DNA of 64,000 nucleotides from Ophioderma brevispina (Eukaryota; Echinodermata; Ophiuroidea; Amphilepidida; Ophiodermatidae), in assembly GCA_023653785.1 (NCBI GenBank), contig JAMKCH010058227.1:1-64000 (forward strand), in the 5' to 3' direction. The notes under the pieces are model-generated. The model was given only the letters and a program-made list of their open reading frames with translations, had not been told where the DNA came from and did no database searches. Shown piece after piece: positions 33,156 to 45,805 of this stretch (its first letter is position 1; each line of letters opens with the position of its first letter). The position numbers and the translations under genes were made by a program.

Positions 33156-33812
33156 TGCGTAACGATCTGTCTATAACGTTACAGTCTAAGATCGCCGTCA
33201 AACTGATCAGTGTTTAAAAGTAGGCGCAGTGGACATGGTGGAAAACAGTAATTGATTGAGTCAGTGCCGGTAGCTGGGAAGTTTATTTTTGATGGAACGC
33301 AGAACGAATGTGTTGCTCTGCCCGGTTGCTCTGTTTCAAAGCTCATACTTACTATTCATGTCGCGGTTTCGTTCGTTCGATTCGGATGAACGAGTTTATT
33401 GTTTATTCCAGGGCTTGCATCATTCTCAGTGCAACGCGCTTATCTCATGACTAATGACATGATATTAAAAGATATTACAAGGCCTAAGCTTAATAGATAA
33501 TGCAAAACAAGTACAGACTAGTGAACTTCTAGACCTACTCTTTGGTTACCATTTATCAGGGACTATGATAGACACAGCACATTTCAAAAGTAGTTTCAAA
33601 ATACAATGGTGCAATCCTCAAGGTTCGACCGTTCCCCAAACATGAATCACTGAAAACACGTGTAATTCCCCTGCCATATACATGTACGTCGTTTTTTCTT
33701 ACACAATGATATAAGCCGACTCCAACAACAACAGTCTCGGCTCACTCCTTTACTTCAAAAGAGAATCATAAGAAAGTGCACTAGCTCGATCTGCCTCGCT
33801 CATATACCCTGA
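33156..33812. other. 5' flank of DDE gene
   Basis: Likely promoter side of the minus-strand gene. No TATA box or initiator could be called with confidence. Contains GTTCGTTCGATTCGG near 33370. No other gene. Confidence 0.35.
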
Positions 33813-35416
33813 AGGGGGGGGGGGGCACTTGTATTCCAAGGTGGATATCATGCTCGTGTATGACCTCTTTTCACTTGTCAAGAAAAAATACCCGAAACAT
33901 GTATTTTTATATTTTGCCACCCTAAACAAGTGTTTTGGTTAAATTTACTACCCTTAACAAGTTATTCTCGTGACTGTTTAAGAATTCACCCTAAACAAGT
34001 ATTTTGATATAATTTTGCTACTTCTAAACGAGTACGTCTATATACACTTTTTATAACACTGAACAGTCTCTTGTTATACCCTGCCCTGGTTATTCATACA
34101 TGATTTCATTGAAGTTTTCGTGTATTTTATTTCACTCTTTTGTGATTAAAATTATCTATTTGCGCATGTCACTGCTTAATTGTACATTATCTAAATTTCA
34201 AAGAAAGTCGAAGAGAAGTTAGAGTAGGAACAAAACTTCGAATCAACTTCCAAATAAGTTTGAAACTTAAATCCATTACATTTAAATTTGAGGCAAAGTT
34301 TTGTCCCCAATTCTTTGGAATTAATCAGTAATGGGTCTCATCGTAATTGACAGTTTTTGTTCTTCAAATTCATCTATTTCATTGAACTATAACCCGTACT
34401 AACTGAAAATATTCATGACCTTATTTTGATCGACACAAATTAGAGACAGCCCCTATTTGTAACGATCAGTCATTTATAGTGCAGATTAGCATAGAGGCGG
34501 AAATGAAATCAAGGCTATGTGTAGGATAGAGAAAATACGGAGGATTCTTCAAATTCAAATTTTAAAAAATCCACTATTTTCCAGCATTTTATGTCATTTG
34601 TGACAATTATTCAAATTGTCGAACCGAGGCGAAAAGCATACCCTAATTTTGTATTTTTTATGATTTTGATACACTGTAAAAAATTACAGTGCAATTTACA
34701 GGAAAATACTGTAAAAAAGCTTTAAAAATTGCAGTATTTGGCTGTAATTTGGAAATACAGGAAAATACTGTAAATTTTATGTCTAATTTTCCAGGCCTAT
34801 AATGACAAAATCTAAAAGTGAAGACTTTATTCGAAATTTAATTAGTAACAACATCATTATACACTACTATGAATTTTTCAATTATACCATTAAGTATACT
34901 AAAATATACAGGGAAAAATACTGTAAATTTTACAGGAAAATACTGGCAGCAATTCTGCCAACAAAACCCCGTAAAAATATAGCTTTTACGGGTTTTCATT
35001 CAAATTTACCGTATATTTTGCAGTTTGATGTAATACATTTTACAACAAACTGTAATTTTACAGTATATGCAATGTAACAAATTGTGGATAGGCCTACTAA
35101 GTTAGGGTGTTCGTCAGTGCCTTTTTTATTCTTCACACATTCACTATCTCTGTAATAACTCATCAAATATATATGTTTTTAAGCGTTTTGATTACATTAA
35201 TTTTTACAGTATACTGTAAATTTTACGGTAATTTGTTGGCAGAATTGCTGCCAGGATTTTACTGTAAAATTTACAGTATTTTTTTATAGTGTACCTTTAA
35301 CAATATGTACGCGCGTACATCGCCTGATCTAAAAAAACGACCCTAATTACTTTACGCGTTTTTCTACACGAGCATGATATCCAGCTTGGAATACAAGTGC
35401 TCCCCCTCCCCCGGGC
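33813..35416. mobile_element. ~1.6-kb inverted-repeat element, interrupted by a MITE
   Basis: The left end GGGGGGCACTTGTATTCCAA, then GGATATCATGCTCGTGTA, is mirrored at 35366-35416 (TACACGAGCATGATATCCAG, CTTGGAATACAAGTGC, TCCCCCTCCCCC). At 33915-34090 a CCCTAAACAAGTATTTTG-type unit repeats about four times. No transposase frame. A TACACTGTAAA MITE sits at 34670-35292. Confidence 0.75.
34670..35292. mobile_element. 623-bp MITE, TIR TACACTGTAAAAAA, nested
   Basis: Left end TACACTGTAAAAAATTACAG; right end CTGTAAAATTTACAG, TATTTTTTT, ATAGTGTA. The interior has alternating ACTGTAAATTTTACAG palindromes and GGCAGCAATTCTGCCA inverted words. Fragments of the same family lie at 9916, 18690/22316, 47685 and possibly 31640. 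The two plus-strand frames inside it (34802-35077, 35107-35289) are not genes. Confidence 0.85.
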
Positions 35417-36655
35417 TCATTCTGACCCCCTTTTTCGTCTCTCAAAGCCCGAACATTTAAGACATCAAAACAACAACTTTTCCGATTCGATCGTGATCTT
35501 CTGCAAGCTGATCTCACCACTTATGACTTTTTAGAGGGGGTGACCTGTATATCAATGTTTCTTTTGCTCAGTAAACATTCTAAAATGACTTCGTAAATAA
35601 GTAAAGAACAATAATTATTGCACATCTTGCATAAATAATAAACATTTGTTCTGATCTAAAAATCAATCATCCTGAAGAGGACATCTCATTAATTATTCTC
35701 ACACATTTTAGCACAAATTTAGTTATCATTATCATATATGATATTCAATTACTTAACAGGTTCCTTTGCATTATTGTGTAATGATCCAGTGCTTTTAAAT
35801 CGACACGCTTTATCAACCCATCAACATGCCCGGGGGTGGCACTCAACTTTCATTTGGGTTGGCGTGCGGGCCACACATTGTGCCTTGCGAACTGAACAAA
35901 ACTTTTGAAATGGGGTCTTGCGAACTGAAAATTGGAAAATTTTGACCCTTGTTCACAATTAGGCCACAAAAAGTAGTTAAAGGTGCGTGTTCCGATTGTC
36001 TTTGGGACCCCCCTGATTTACCCGGAAGTATCGATTTTGATATCAGATGAAAGGCCGTATTTTTCTCATTGTCGTCCTGAAATTTGAGCCCTCAAATCCA
36101 TTTCATTACCAAAATATAAACAAAAAAAAAACCGCCGTTTTAGTGGTTAACCATCAATATTAGCACAGTATTGAATAAGGATTTGCAACATGCATTATTG
36201 CGTCTACCATCAAAACCGCAAGTTTGTTTCCCACGGTACTTGATGGGGTGTATGTGCAAGTGTCAGGCTCACATATCAAGTAGAGAACACAATACACATA
36301 AATCGGAACAAGCACCTTTAAAAGTCTTGAGAACTCAAATGAGACCCTTGCGAAATGCCGGAGATGCCTGAAAGGGGGTCTTAAGGACCACACATACCCG
36401 TACCACCTTTTTAGGCCAGTGTACCCCCACCCCGATCAACATGATACCCTTCTCTAACTTTGAATCCCATTCTGTGAAAAGTGGTATCGCATCCTCTCTT
36501 AGAATATTAGCCGTATCTCTGAATTGCAACAACCAAATCGGATGCTGTAAACGGTATTCGAAAGCCAAGACTTCATTTGTGATATGATGTAAATATTGTA
36601 TTTCTAAACGCTAATTTACAGTATATCAATGCTACAAAGTCTCTGACCATTGTTA
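35417..36655. other. intergenic, no gene accepted
   Basis: A GCCCGGGGGTGGCACTCAAC end at 35828 and a TTGCGAACTGAA duplication follow. A CATACCCGTACCACC block near 36400 may be the other end of the same dispersed element. Frames at 36160-36568 show no recognisable domain. Confidence 0.4.
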
Positions 36656-37562
36656 ATAATAATAATAATAATAATATTACATGTATATGCGCTCTAATAA
36701 CTAACTAAAAAAACCAATTTAAATAAAAATAAAATAATAACAAAAAATTATAAGTTACTTAATTGAACCACAAAAGCCTGAGCAAGTCAAGGTAAAGTGT
36801 AGGCCTAAGAATTTTGTATCATGTTTGACCAAAATGGCACTGCTTTTAATTAAAGAATAGTTTGAATATAAAGGAACTTAAGGGATTGAGAAAGAATGGA
36901 GAAGGGGAGTAAAAGTAGGGGGACGAGGTTGTCGATCGGGTCACCCACAAGAGTTTCCGATATTGCTGCAGTCTGTTGCTCAGCTTGGCGAAAATAAATG
37001 GAATAAGTAGGCCTAAACAAAACAAAAATAAGCAAATAATAATTAACTAAATTAAAATGAAAATAAAGAAAATATTAAATATAAATTAAAAAAATAGCAA
37101 ATTCAAAAGAAATAACAGTTGAACAACGAGTAAATAAAAATAATGATTTAAAATAAAACAAAATGAAAACAATGCCAAGTTAACAATTAAAATTATGAAC
37201 CAAAACAGATTACAAGAAAATCTAGAAATAATAACTAAACAGAAACAAATGATTCACAATTAAAATAAATAAAAAATGCTAAACTTAAAACTAAAAATAC
37301 AACCCCAAATAAAATAGATTAAAAGAAATACAAAATAATAACTAACTAAAAAAAAAACAATTTAAATAAAAATAAAATAATAACAAAAAATGAATCAAAA
37401 AGTAATACAAATTCAATAAAATCAGAACCAAAATAACATTACAAAATAAAATAAAAACATAAAAATTAAATAAAACAAATATAAAGAAAAATGCAAAATT
37501 AACAAAAAATAAATATATAAAAAATGAATAGAAATACAGGTTTATGAAAATTAAAACAAAAA

Positions 37563-37595
<33 letters not shown>

Positions 37596-37620
37596 TTGCA
37601 TTTATATGGCGCTCTACAAA
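36656..37620. repeat. A-rich, G-poor block with (AAT)n arrays, copy 1
   Basis: Low-complexity AAATAAA/ACAAAA sequence with few G on the + strand. The part 37068-37580 recurs nearly intact at 45306-45805. (AAT)n arrays at 36656-36675 and 37565-37592 are each followed by TATGCGCTCT or TATGGCGCTCTACAAAG, a motif often seen next to AAT arrays in invertebrate repeats. The Leu/Phe-rich minus-strand frame is a shadow. Confidence 0.8.
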
Positions 37621-38695
37621 GAACACAGCAGCGCCTCACAGAACATATAACAGCGAACTATTTAGACAGAGACAAAGCAACTTTACAAATGGCAGCAGCT
37701 TAATATCATTCTGGTGTCTCAATTTTGTCGAAGGTTTTTGTTTTTGTTTTTGTTTTTGTTTTAGTTTTGTTTTTCCAGGGAAGATGAGAATTCTTGTATT
37801 GGAAATTAATTGGTGCAGTTAAGTTGCCTCAAGTGGTAAAGCTGAGAACAACGCAGTTCTTAAACACCGGCGGTTGATTTTATGCAAAAAAAAATGTTGG
37901 GATCCTGACATGTCATATCACCAGTAATGGCAAAAAAATAAGGTAACTTAAGCAAGCGTTAATGTCCATTTTCACAGTTTATTGAGGTGATGCTTATACA
38001 CTAGCAAATTGAGAGACACAATGGACATTTGAAATTTGACTGACTCTGACTTTAATGGTTCAATGTCCTCTCTTGTTGGATCAACCAATAGTGAGAGAAA
38101 AGAAGATGGCAATAAAATTTATGGACTCGTTGTTTAATGGCCCACATTACTATGAGATCTTCTTTATTCTAAAGAGAGTTGCTTTTATAGCTGTATGATA
38201 ACTACTTGACCAAACAAACGCGTCTTCCGTGAATACAATAAAGGGCTTGTGTCCTGGCACTACCGCACTCTCGAATGAAAGCGTATAGAGGATTACAATT
38301 CACACCTTTGAACTCAGCGAGGGCTATACCAACCTTCTTAAGGTATTTTATTGCCTCATTACAGGATAAACACGATATAACTTCTGAGTAACCAATAAAA
38401 ACACTTCCTCTATGGTATGCACCTTCAAGCTCTTCTTACCATGTCTCTGATTGGCTAATTGCATTATATAACCTTATGAATACCCAATCAAATTGGCTAG
38501 CAGTAGTTCACTGGGTTTAATGGAAAGTCGATTCCATTGATTCTGGAATTTTTTTTGGAAGAATTAAAACAAAGTTACATGCCACTTTGCGCTGTAGCGT
38601 TTATGTTGTAATTTGTGGGAAAACATAGGCGCATTCCTGTTTATCGCTTAGTATACGTAGGTGGTTGGATAAACGTCACCATTCTTGCATTCAAC
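37621..38695. other. intergenic, upstream of BEN candidate exon 1
   Basis: Has a (TTTTTG)n run at about 37735-37765. The region 38380-38600 contains several CCAAT/ATTGG words (CCAATAAAAAC, GATTGGCTAATTGC, CCAATCAAATTGG), which would suit a promoter for the exon at 38696; this is inference. Confidence 0.35.
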
Positions 38696-38906
38696 ATGGA
38701 TTCCGATTCTGAATCTCCCGAAACGTTGTTTGAAGTCATGTGGCTTGAACCAAAACGCGACAAAGGCTCAACAAGCGATGCTACCATCGAAGAACTGATG
38801 ACTCTAGATGGAGTACCTCTACAAGTACATCGGCTAACTCCTGGGATGAACCTGAAAGTATATTACCCTCCTCTCAGACGCTATTACTTGGCAAAACTTT
38901 GTATGA
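38696..38906 (+). CDS. candidate first coding exon of BEN-domain gene
   Basis: ATG at 38696 follows TTCAAC. Encodes MDSDSESPETLFEVMWLEPK, then DATIEELMTLDGVP, LTPGMNLKVYY and PLRRYYLAKLCM, with a GTAAGT donor at 38907 leaving phase 1. The acidic start and the beta-rich W...G...V-Y...Y-Y-x-A pattern resemble small barrel domains at the N-terminus of BEND5-like proteins; this is a weak resemblance. Phase 1 fits both the acceptor at 49581 and the one at 57181. An upstream in-frame ATG at 38615 is possible. The frame could also belong to an unrelated gene. Confidence 0.5.
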
Positions 38907-40587
38907 GTAAGTATATTTTATCTTCTTTATGAACATTTTACCGTAAACGAGTATGGGGAAGGTACATATTCATGATTCGTGACTAGTAGTAGATAACACC
39001 AAATTTCTTTGCAGAGGACCACTTCTGATAATTTTTTGCAAGCATGAGGATTCACTGAAGCAAGAAAGTTAAAAATGTTTGCAGAGGCCTATGATAAAAA
39101 AAGTAAACTGAATTCATTCGTCAGTTTTGCATTTGTTAGTGGTAGTGGTCGTTGACTTCGTATGTGTATTTGTATTGCTTTTATATGTTTTTCTTCATCC
39201 GAAATTAAAAAAGTGTAAAACATTTTCTTTGTGTGTAAATTAGTTATTTTGTAATAAAACCACTCCGGATGTTTTTTTTTTATAATGGCTTAGGTTGCAC
39301 AACTGAAATGCAAGAAAATACACATCAGACGTGTGTAAATTTGCCTGTAAACCATTCATACTGGTTCATGGCCTTTTAATAATGTTAAGGGGCGAATTCT
39401 ATATGAACAAAGCAATATATAAACGAAGTCAGTTTAACGAATATCCTTTCGTGGCGAGGTGGACGAAAAGGTCGATTTCGTTTGTAAAAACGTTATTGGT
39501 CTGAAGATAGTTGAGAGCCAAAACCTTCAATATTTCAGGCTTCCTTTCTCATTCGGGCAGGGAGGAGGGGTCGGTCAAGAAAAGGAAAAACTTCATTTGT
39601 CTCCTGGTTTGTTCCCTTTAAATATTGTTATAAAATGTACTACGGAAATTTGCCGGTACCTTTTTATTATGTACATGAATTAAAGCAAACACGCCTCTTA
39701 CTAGGTGATTTCTAGCAAAATTAAGAAACAAAGATGACATTAAATGAAAAAATATATAAGTTTGTTTTCATTTATTGTATGATGAGGAAAAGATACAAAA
39801 TCTTGGTTCGTGTATTGAAAAAAAATCATGTTTAGCAATAATTACAAACTTTTCACATTCTTACTCTGATTTAGTCACCCTGGTATTTAGATATACTTGT
39901 GTTTAGCTTTGAACATAGGAAAGGAAACGAGGAAGTTGTGAAAATTATAAACACGGGTTTTAAAGTGATTATAGCACATGCAAATAGCAATGACATGCTC
40001 TACATATATGTAATTTGAGTTTACTTTATAATTATACTAGTAGTACTATTTCATTTTCAATCAGGTACAGAAATCCGTCTGTGTTGGTAAGAAGCACAGA
40101 ATTGACGTTGCTAATGGGGCAAGTCAAGTAGAAAATCGTTTAAAAATTCGGAATCTTTACCTCATCACGATGATTTTGGAGTTATGTGAAATCCCTTCGT
40201 GATACGGGTAAAGCCACGTTACATAATGCTGTAGTTTCCCAAATAATAGCAAATATTATTCAGTGAACAATATTAACAATAACATCTTCTAAAACACGTT
40301 TAACATGGGACTATATCACTGTTCTCCATGTGAGGACCGCCATCATCCTCACAAATGGCGGTACGCCAATCATTTCACTGTAAAAAACGGTTAAAATATC
40401 CAAAACCTCTTAGAATCAAAAACATATCCCAGTCATTTGCCGTTAGGTGTTTAGGCTTTGAGGTAAAGTGTTTAGATTATTTGACGTTTATAAAATCTCT
40501 AAACACTACTACTTCGCGCCATGTTATAATTAATGTTTGTTAACAGTGAATCTTTAACGAAAAACAACTAAGTTACTGGATGTTCCA
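38907..40587. other. probable intron, no exon seen
   Basis: AT-rich with no further coding signal; the frame at 39459-39683 is taken as chance. Confidence 0.4.
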
Positions 40588-40945
40588 TTCAAAAGGGACA
40601 ATTAAAAAGTAGATAGAATTTGTTGTCATCAGAAGTGAGATGGGATTTAGGCACGATGAATCTCAGTATAATAAAGATTATCAAAATATATGCAGTCATT
40701 TGTCGGTGGGGTTTAGGCAATGACGCAAAGCCATCAATGTTAGGATTTGACGCGTTTATGCCAAGCCAAAACCACTACTTCGCCCCAGTTTCCAAACAAA
40801 CGTTTTCACAGTGAAGCTTTAACATAACAACTAAAGTGTTTGGATTGTTCCATTTTGCCTAAAGGGTCGATAAAATACAACATATTTAGCTTGGCCATCA
40901 GAAGTGAGATGGGGATTAGGCACGACGAATCTCAGTTATTAATGG
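40400..40945 (+). repeat. two-unit direct duplication, ~265 bp period
   Basis: CATCAGAAGTGAGATGGG, TTAGGCACGA and GAATCTCAGT occur at about 40626-40670 and 40893-40935. CACTACTTCGC, AACAGTGAA/CACAGTGAAG and CTTTAAC also align between the units (near 40507 and 40781). Further weaker copies of GTGAGATGGG/TTTAGG appear at 41050-41200. Confidence 0.7.
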
Positions 40946-42728
40946 AAGTAAAATTAAGCTAATGAGCAACCAAGTCATCATAAATGTAAGAGAGCACGGT
41001 TGTTTTCGATTTAATGCGACCCAAAGGGAGTTACATTAGACTTCACTTAATGGAGATGGGATTAAGATATCAAGCCCAACCAAAAAGTTATGTATAAGAC
41101 AATATTCTAAGCCAGTATATATTAATTAAAGGCCATCACAGTGAAATGAGATTTTATAGGTGGAGGGCACCTCATAACGGAGATGGATTTAGGTAGACTG
41201 AAATACAAAACTATTCTAGTCGTTTAAAGAAATATTCTACTGCTTGTGACTTCTTATGGGAAAGGCACCCAAAATGAAGATTGCGTCTAGGTATGAAAGC
41301 ACCATAACGTATAGGTTGCTACGCGAAATAAGGATCATTTTATAGTGTCATATGTGGGATTGATTTCATATAGATCAGAACACTCAATAGATTTATACCT
41401 TGTATGTGCTCTCAAGAAATGTTTAAAGTGAAAACAAAAGGTAATTTTGATTTGCTTATTTCGATAGGTCGAATTTTGTAGTTGCTCCAATACAAAATTA
41501 CAAACTTGTCATGTGGTGGCTAAAGCATAAAGCTTAATCCTTCAAATGGGGATCTTAGTGATAGAAACTTAACATTTGTGCAACTGAAATCACGTGTTTC
41601 ACATTTTAGCGACACCGGATATGTGAAAATTTATAAATACTCTATGTGTCACTTTAAATTTCTTGGATCAAAAAGGGGAGGACAAATCTGAATTTAGATT
41701 TTTATTTTCACTTTTTTTTTAAAACTCATTATTGGTATTAAAAATGATCAAATTTAATTCATTTTAGAAAATCGTTTCAAAAAATTTGGACAAATATTTG
41801 GTGAGCTCCCCGCGGGCTAATCTGAATTTAAAGTGTATGAGGGAATGCAGTTATTTTTTTATTAGATGCGAGTAGGATTTTTTGTTGTAAGGATCCTCAT
41901 ATTCATAATGGCGACAAGATTTTCCATCGTCATATGAGGTCCCTTAGATCTACAGCCCGCATGACGTCCCTTACACTAAAGACATCTCCACTACGAGGTC
42001 CCTTACACCCAAACTCCATCTCCATTACATGCTTATAGTTTCCCCACACCTAATTCCCCCTTCTGCTATCTATTTTAGGAATCGGTCATCAACTCCTATC
42101 TTTTTGCACAGTTCAAAGGCGGTCAGTTTTGAAAATCCTCGGTTTTAAGGGGGTTAAAAACTTTGCACCACTTTGTGGTAAAAATACTGCAAGCGTCGAA
42201 AATGTGGAAATCACACAGCGATACCATGGAGATTTAAGGAAATCCTGGGACCGTTGTGTGTGAGGGTTGAGGAATAGGATTACAGATGCGACCGAAATAA
42301 TTGGATCCTATGTCATCCAACATTTACTGAGAGGAAAATAAGCCATATAGATATTTAGTTACAAAACTTAAAATCTTGGATAATGGGGTCGAAATATCAA
42401 AAATTTCCTGGAAGGCCAAGACGGTTAACATTTTTTTTTTTAATATGGAAAAATGGGTCATTGATTTTTTTCTGGAATCATGCTGGACATATCCTATACA
42501 AATTCTATAATTCCATATTAACTATGTGTTTGTTCAAATATTTATGGAATATAACTGCTTTTTGAGGAAATTATGGATATCTAAGCCAACATGAAAAAGA
42601 CAAAATTTTTTTGGCCTCTCGTTTACAAAAAAAAAACTAAAATACTGGATCCTAGGGGGGAATCTGAATGTTGTGTCACTGGCACTACAATTGCTTTGAC
42701 ACATGTGGTGAAAACCTTTTTATGTATT
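40946..42728. other. intergenic or intronic, no gene seen
   Basis: Contains decayed continuation of the preceding repeat (AGATGGGATTAAG, GAGATGGATTTAGG) to about 41300 and a segment at 41420-41580 resembling 3270-3540. No coding signal. Confidence 0.4.
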
Positions 42729-43525
42729 AACCCCGTCTACCGAAGGTGGGGGGGGTTACCACCCCCCCTTCAGGTTTTTTCCCCGGCTTGCCTAAAACCC
42801 CCTTTTTGGTGCCAAATATTTATGTAATATGTCAATGTGACATTTTCCGCTCCTTTAATCCACACACATCCACCGGGGTACGGTAATGTACAGGGTGATC
42901 CCCAAGTAATCGATAGGGGGGTGGTAACCACCCCCCCCTCCTGAAGAGAGTTCCCAACATGCCTACACAACCCAGAACATCACGACACTTGAATTTTGGT
43001 ACCAAAGTAATATGGTCCTCCTCTTCCATTGAATACAAAATAAAGTACCAACATTGCCTAGAATTACGTCACCATGACGTAATAAAGTTCGCATGTCAGC
43101 AACGGCCATGTCCATAGACAGACTCGTGGGAAATTCAATTTTTCGCCAAAAGGGTAGGAAAAAACAGAATTTCCATGCGGTTTTTGACTCTCTTTATGGG
43201 AAATGACAGTTGTATATAATGACATCATTTTGAGCTATAATAGGGGTTTTGAGTCGCTAAATTGCGAATATCAATTTCCACCCTAAATTCAGTTATTTTG
43301 TACTTTCCTAACATATGACGTCCATGGTGACGTAATAATGGGGGATGTTAGTGTTAGTCTTATTTTGGTACCAATGGAAAGAAGAAACTTCTAAGCTATC
43401 CTTTGGTACAAAATTTACAGGAATCGGGTGTTCAGTAACGAAAATCACAGGGGGGGTGGTAACCACCCCCCCCCCACCGTCGGGGGGGAGTTTGTTACAA
43501 AAAATGGCTAGGTTAGACGAGGGTT
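42729..43525. mobile_element. 797-bp inverted-repeat element, ends AACCC(T/C)CGTCTACC
   Basis: Left end AACCCCGTCTACC (42729-42741) and right end GGTTAGACGAGGGTT (43511-43525). Both arms include GGTGGTAACCACCCCCCC-type palindromes (near 42755, 42918 and 43455) and paired GTCACCATGACGTAATAA words. The right arm block TTTTGGTACCAATGGAAAG, then CTAAGCTATCCTTTGGTAC, recurs at 51690-51780 and 56605-56700. No transposase. Confidence 0.8.
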
Positions 43526-45305
43526 GAAAAATGATTTTGGTATATTTTAATTGTGATGTTTAGATTCTGCGGGAGGAGTTTATTAGGAAAAAATACTAAA
43601 TTTTAAAAAATTATTAAATTTATGTAAGTAAGCTGTGTTATGATAACGATATTAAATTGAACTCCCGTCCTTCTGAAAATTCATATGCAAACTGTTCTAT
43701 TAGATGAAATGGTATTGGACTCTCAACTTTTACCTGTTTTACATGTGAAATAACGACCCGCCTGCTAAACACATAATTCTATACCAGTACAACTTTACGA
43801 TTTCACCAAGCCAAAGGCCAGCCATTGTGTCGTAACTTACCAGCATTTTAAACAACCCGCCAAATGCCCCTGCTGTGTTTAGCACAAGGTCAGAGGTAAG
43901 AGGAAACATAAGCCAGTTCACACGGTTCACAAAAACGCCAAAGGTTAAAACTCCAGAGGTAAAAATTAAATCCAATTATTTTACTTCATCCAAATACGTC
44001 ACACGTGGCCAAAACTCGCAACTCATCCCCCTGACCATTCTGATCCACTTCTCATATCGGAGTGAGGACCGGAAGTCACCATACCGGAAGCCGTGGCACT
44101 TTCGCGCGTATATTCAAACACAGGAAGTTGTCAAAACGATGACATGGCGAGGGGTAGGTCACCTCCGCGCATACCCCCGAAGTGTCAACACGGACACGAC
44201 ACTCCAAAACGCTCCGGAGTGTTATTGGGAGTTTGGTTTTCACCCCAGTTTTAGGGGTAAAACCCCGCTAGACCCTCATAAAACTCCGGAGTGTAAACCT
44301 CCGAATGCGTCCATACGGCCAAAAACCCGATCGAACACTCCAGATTTTTGAACCCCGGCCGTTCAGCCTCCGTGGTGGACACGACTATACATTCGTAGAT
44401 AGAAGGCACAAACAAATAGCCTTGCATTAATTATCATATACCAAGGATACCACCACAGGAACGTGGGAAAGCAGCCTATATTCACTTCAGTGATGACTCA
44501 AGTTCTTATGGAGGGAAAAAAAAATGGAGATTTTGACTGAGAAACGCAGTACTTGAAATTATGATGTAGTAGATAGTCCTATCTACACTGTTTTAATACA
44601 ATTTGTGCGTATGTCCAAGCAGCAATATTATTGTGATTTTGAAATTTTTATAAATCTTTTGTTTATTTTCGTCGTGTTGTTTTTTTAACACTGCAAAATG
44701 ATGTAGGTACTTATGCAATATTTTTCCCGCCACTGTGTGTAACAGTGCATAATAGTAACTCAAAAGTAAACAATTCTTAGTCAAATCTGTGAAAAAATTT
44801 TTAAAGAAGCTGATTTTCCCAACTGATATTGGTAGGTAAAGGTGTCAACTTTTACCAACAAAAAGTGAGTTATCGTACGGGGTGGGGAAATTGTTTTTTC
44901 GGAGTCAGTCAATAACATGGGTCAAATTTGGAGATTGAGCCAATCCATTTTGAAATATATCGCAAGTTAATAGTGTATATCTATAAGGATTCCAAAAAGG
45001 TATAGTTTGTACTATCTTCGGCCGAATTTTGGAGTTAAGGCTAAAACCACATAATCAATACAAACGGTAATTTTCAGTTGTCCAGGGGGTCCAAATTTTA
45101 AAATTACTCCGATTTGGACAAAAGATGGTGGCCAATTTATGATGAGCTCATAGGATTAAAATAAGGGAATAGTTTTGACTGTCGTAAATTCTTCAGTTCC
45201 CAATGTAGGGGGCACCAAAGTCAACATCCATTGCATTCATTGGGCTTGACCTTGTTCCCCCCCTACTTCGGTAAAATAAGTCATTTTAAGAGCACCAACG
45301 ATCAA
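43526..45305. other. intergenic or intronic; CpG-richer island 44040-44400
   Basis: The island has repeated ACTCCGGAGTGT and GGACACGAC words; see findings. Plus-strand frame 43875-44351 lacks recognisable domains. 44820-45290 is featureless. Confidence 0.4.
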
Positions 45306-45805
45306 AATAAAGAAATATTTAAATCAGAAATTTAAAAATAGTAAAAAATTCAAAAGAATAACGTTGAACAACGAGTAAATAAAAAAAGAAATGATTTAAA
45401 ATAAAACAAACTTAAAACACTGCAATTTAACAATTAAATTATGAAACCAAAACAGATTACAAGAAATAATAACTAAACAGAAACAAATGATTCAACAATT
45501 AAAATAATTAACAAATGCTAAACTTAAAATAAACATCCAACCCCCAATAAAATAGATTAAAAGACAATACAAACAAACTAACTAAAAAAAAAAACAATTT
45601 AAAAAAAATAAAATAATAATAACAAAAAATGAATCAAAAAGTAATACAAATTCAATACAATCGAACCAAAATACATTACAAAATAAAAAAAACATAAAAA
45701 TGAAATAAAACAAATATAACGAAAAATGCATAATTAACAAAAAATAAATAGATAAAAAATGATCGAAATAAGGTTTTGAAAATTAAACAAAAAGTATAAT
45801 AATAT
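45306..45805. repeat. A-rich, G-poor block, copy 2
   Basis: Direct repeat of 37068-37580: GTTGAACAACGAGTAAATAA, ACCAAAACAGATTACAAGAA, AAAATGAATCAAAAAGTAAT and GAAAAATGCATAATTAACAA, with scattered single-base indels. Same orientation, 8.2 kb apart. Confidence 0.85.

Noticed and set aside
37342..37626. Leu/Phe-rich minus-strand frame resembling membrane segments
   Set aside because: Antisense translation of AAT and A-rich low-complexity DNA; the other copy at 45306 does not keep it open.
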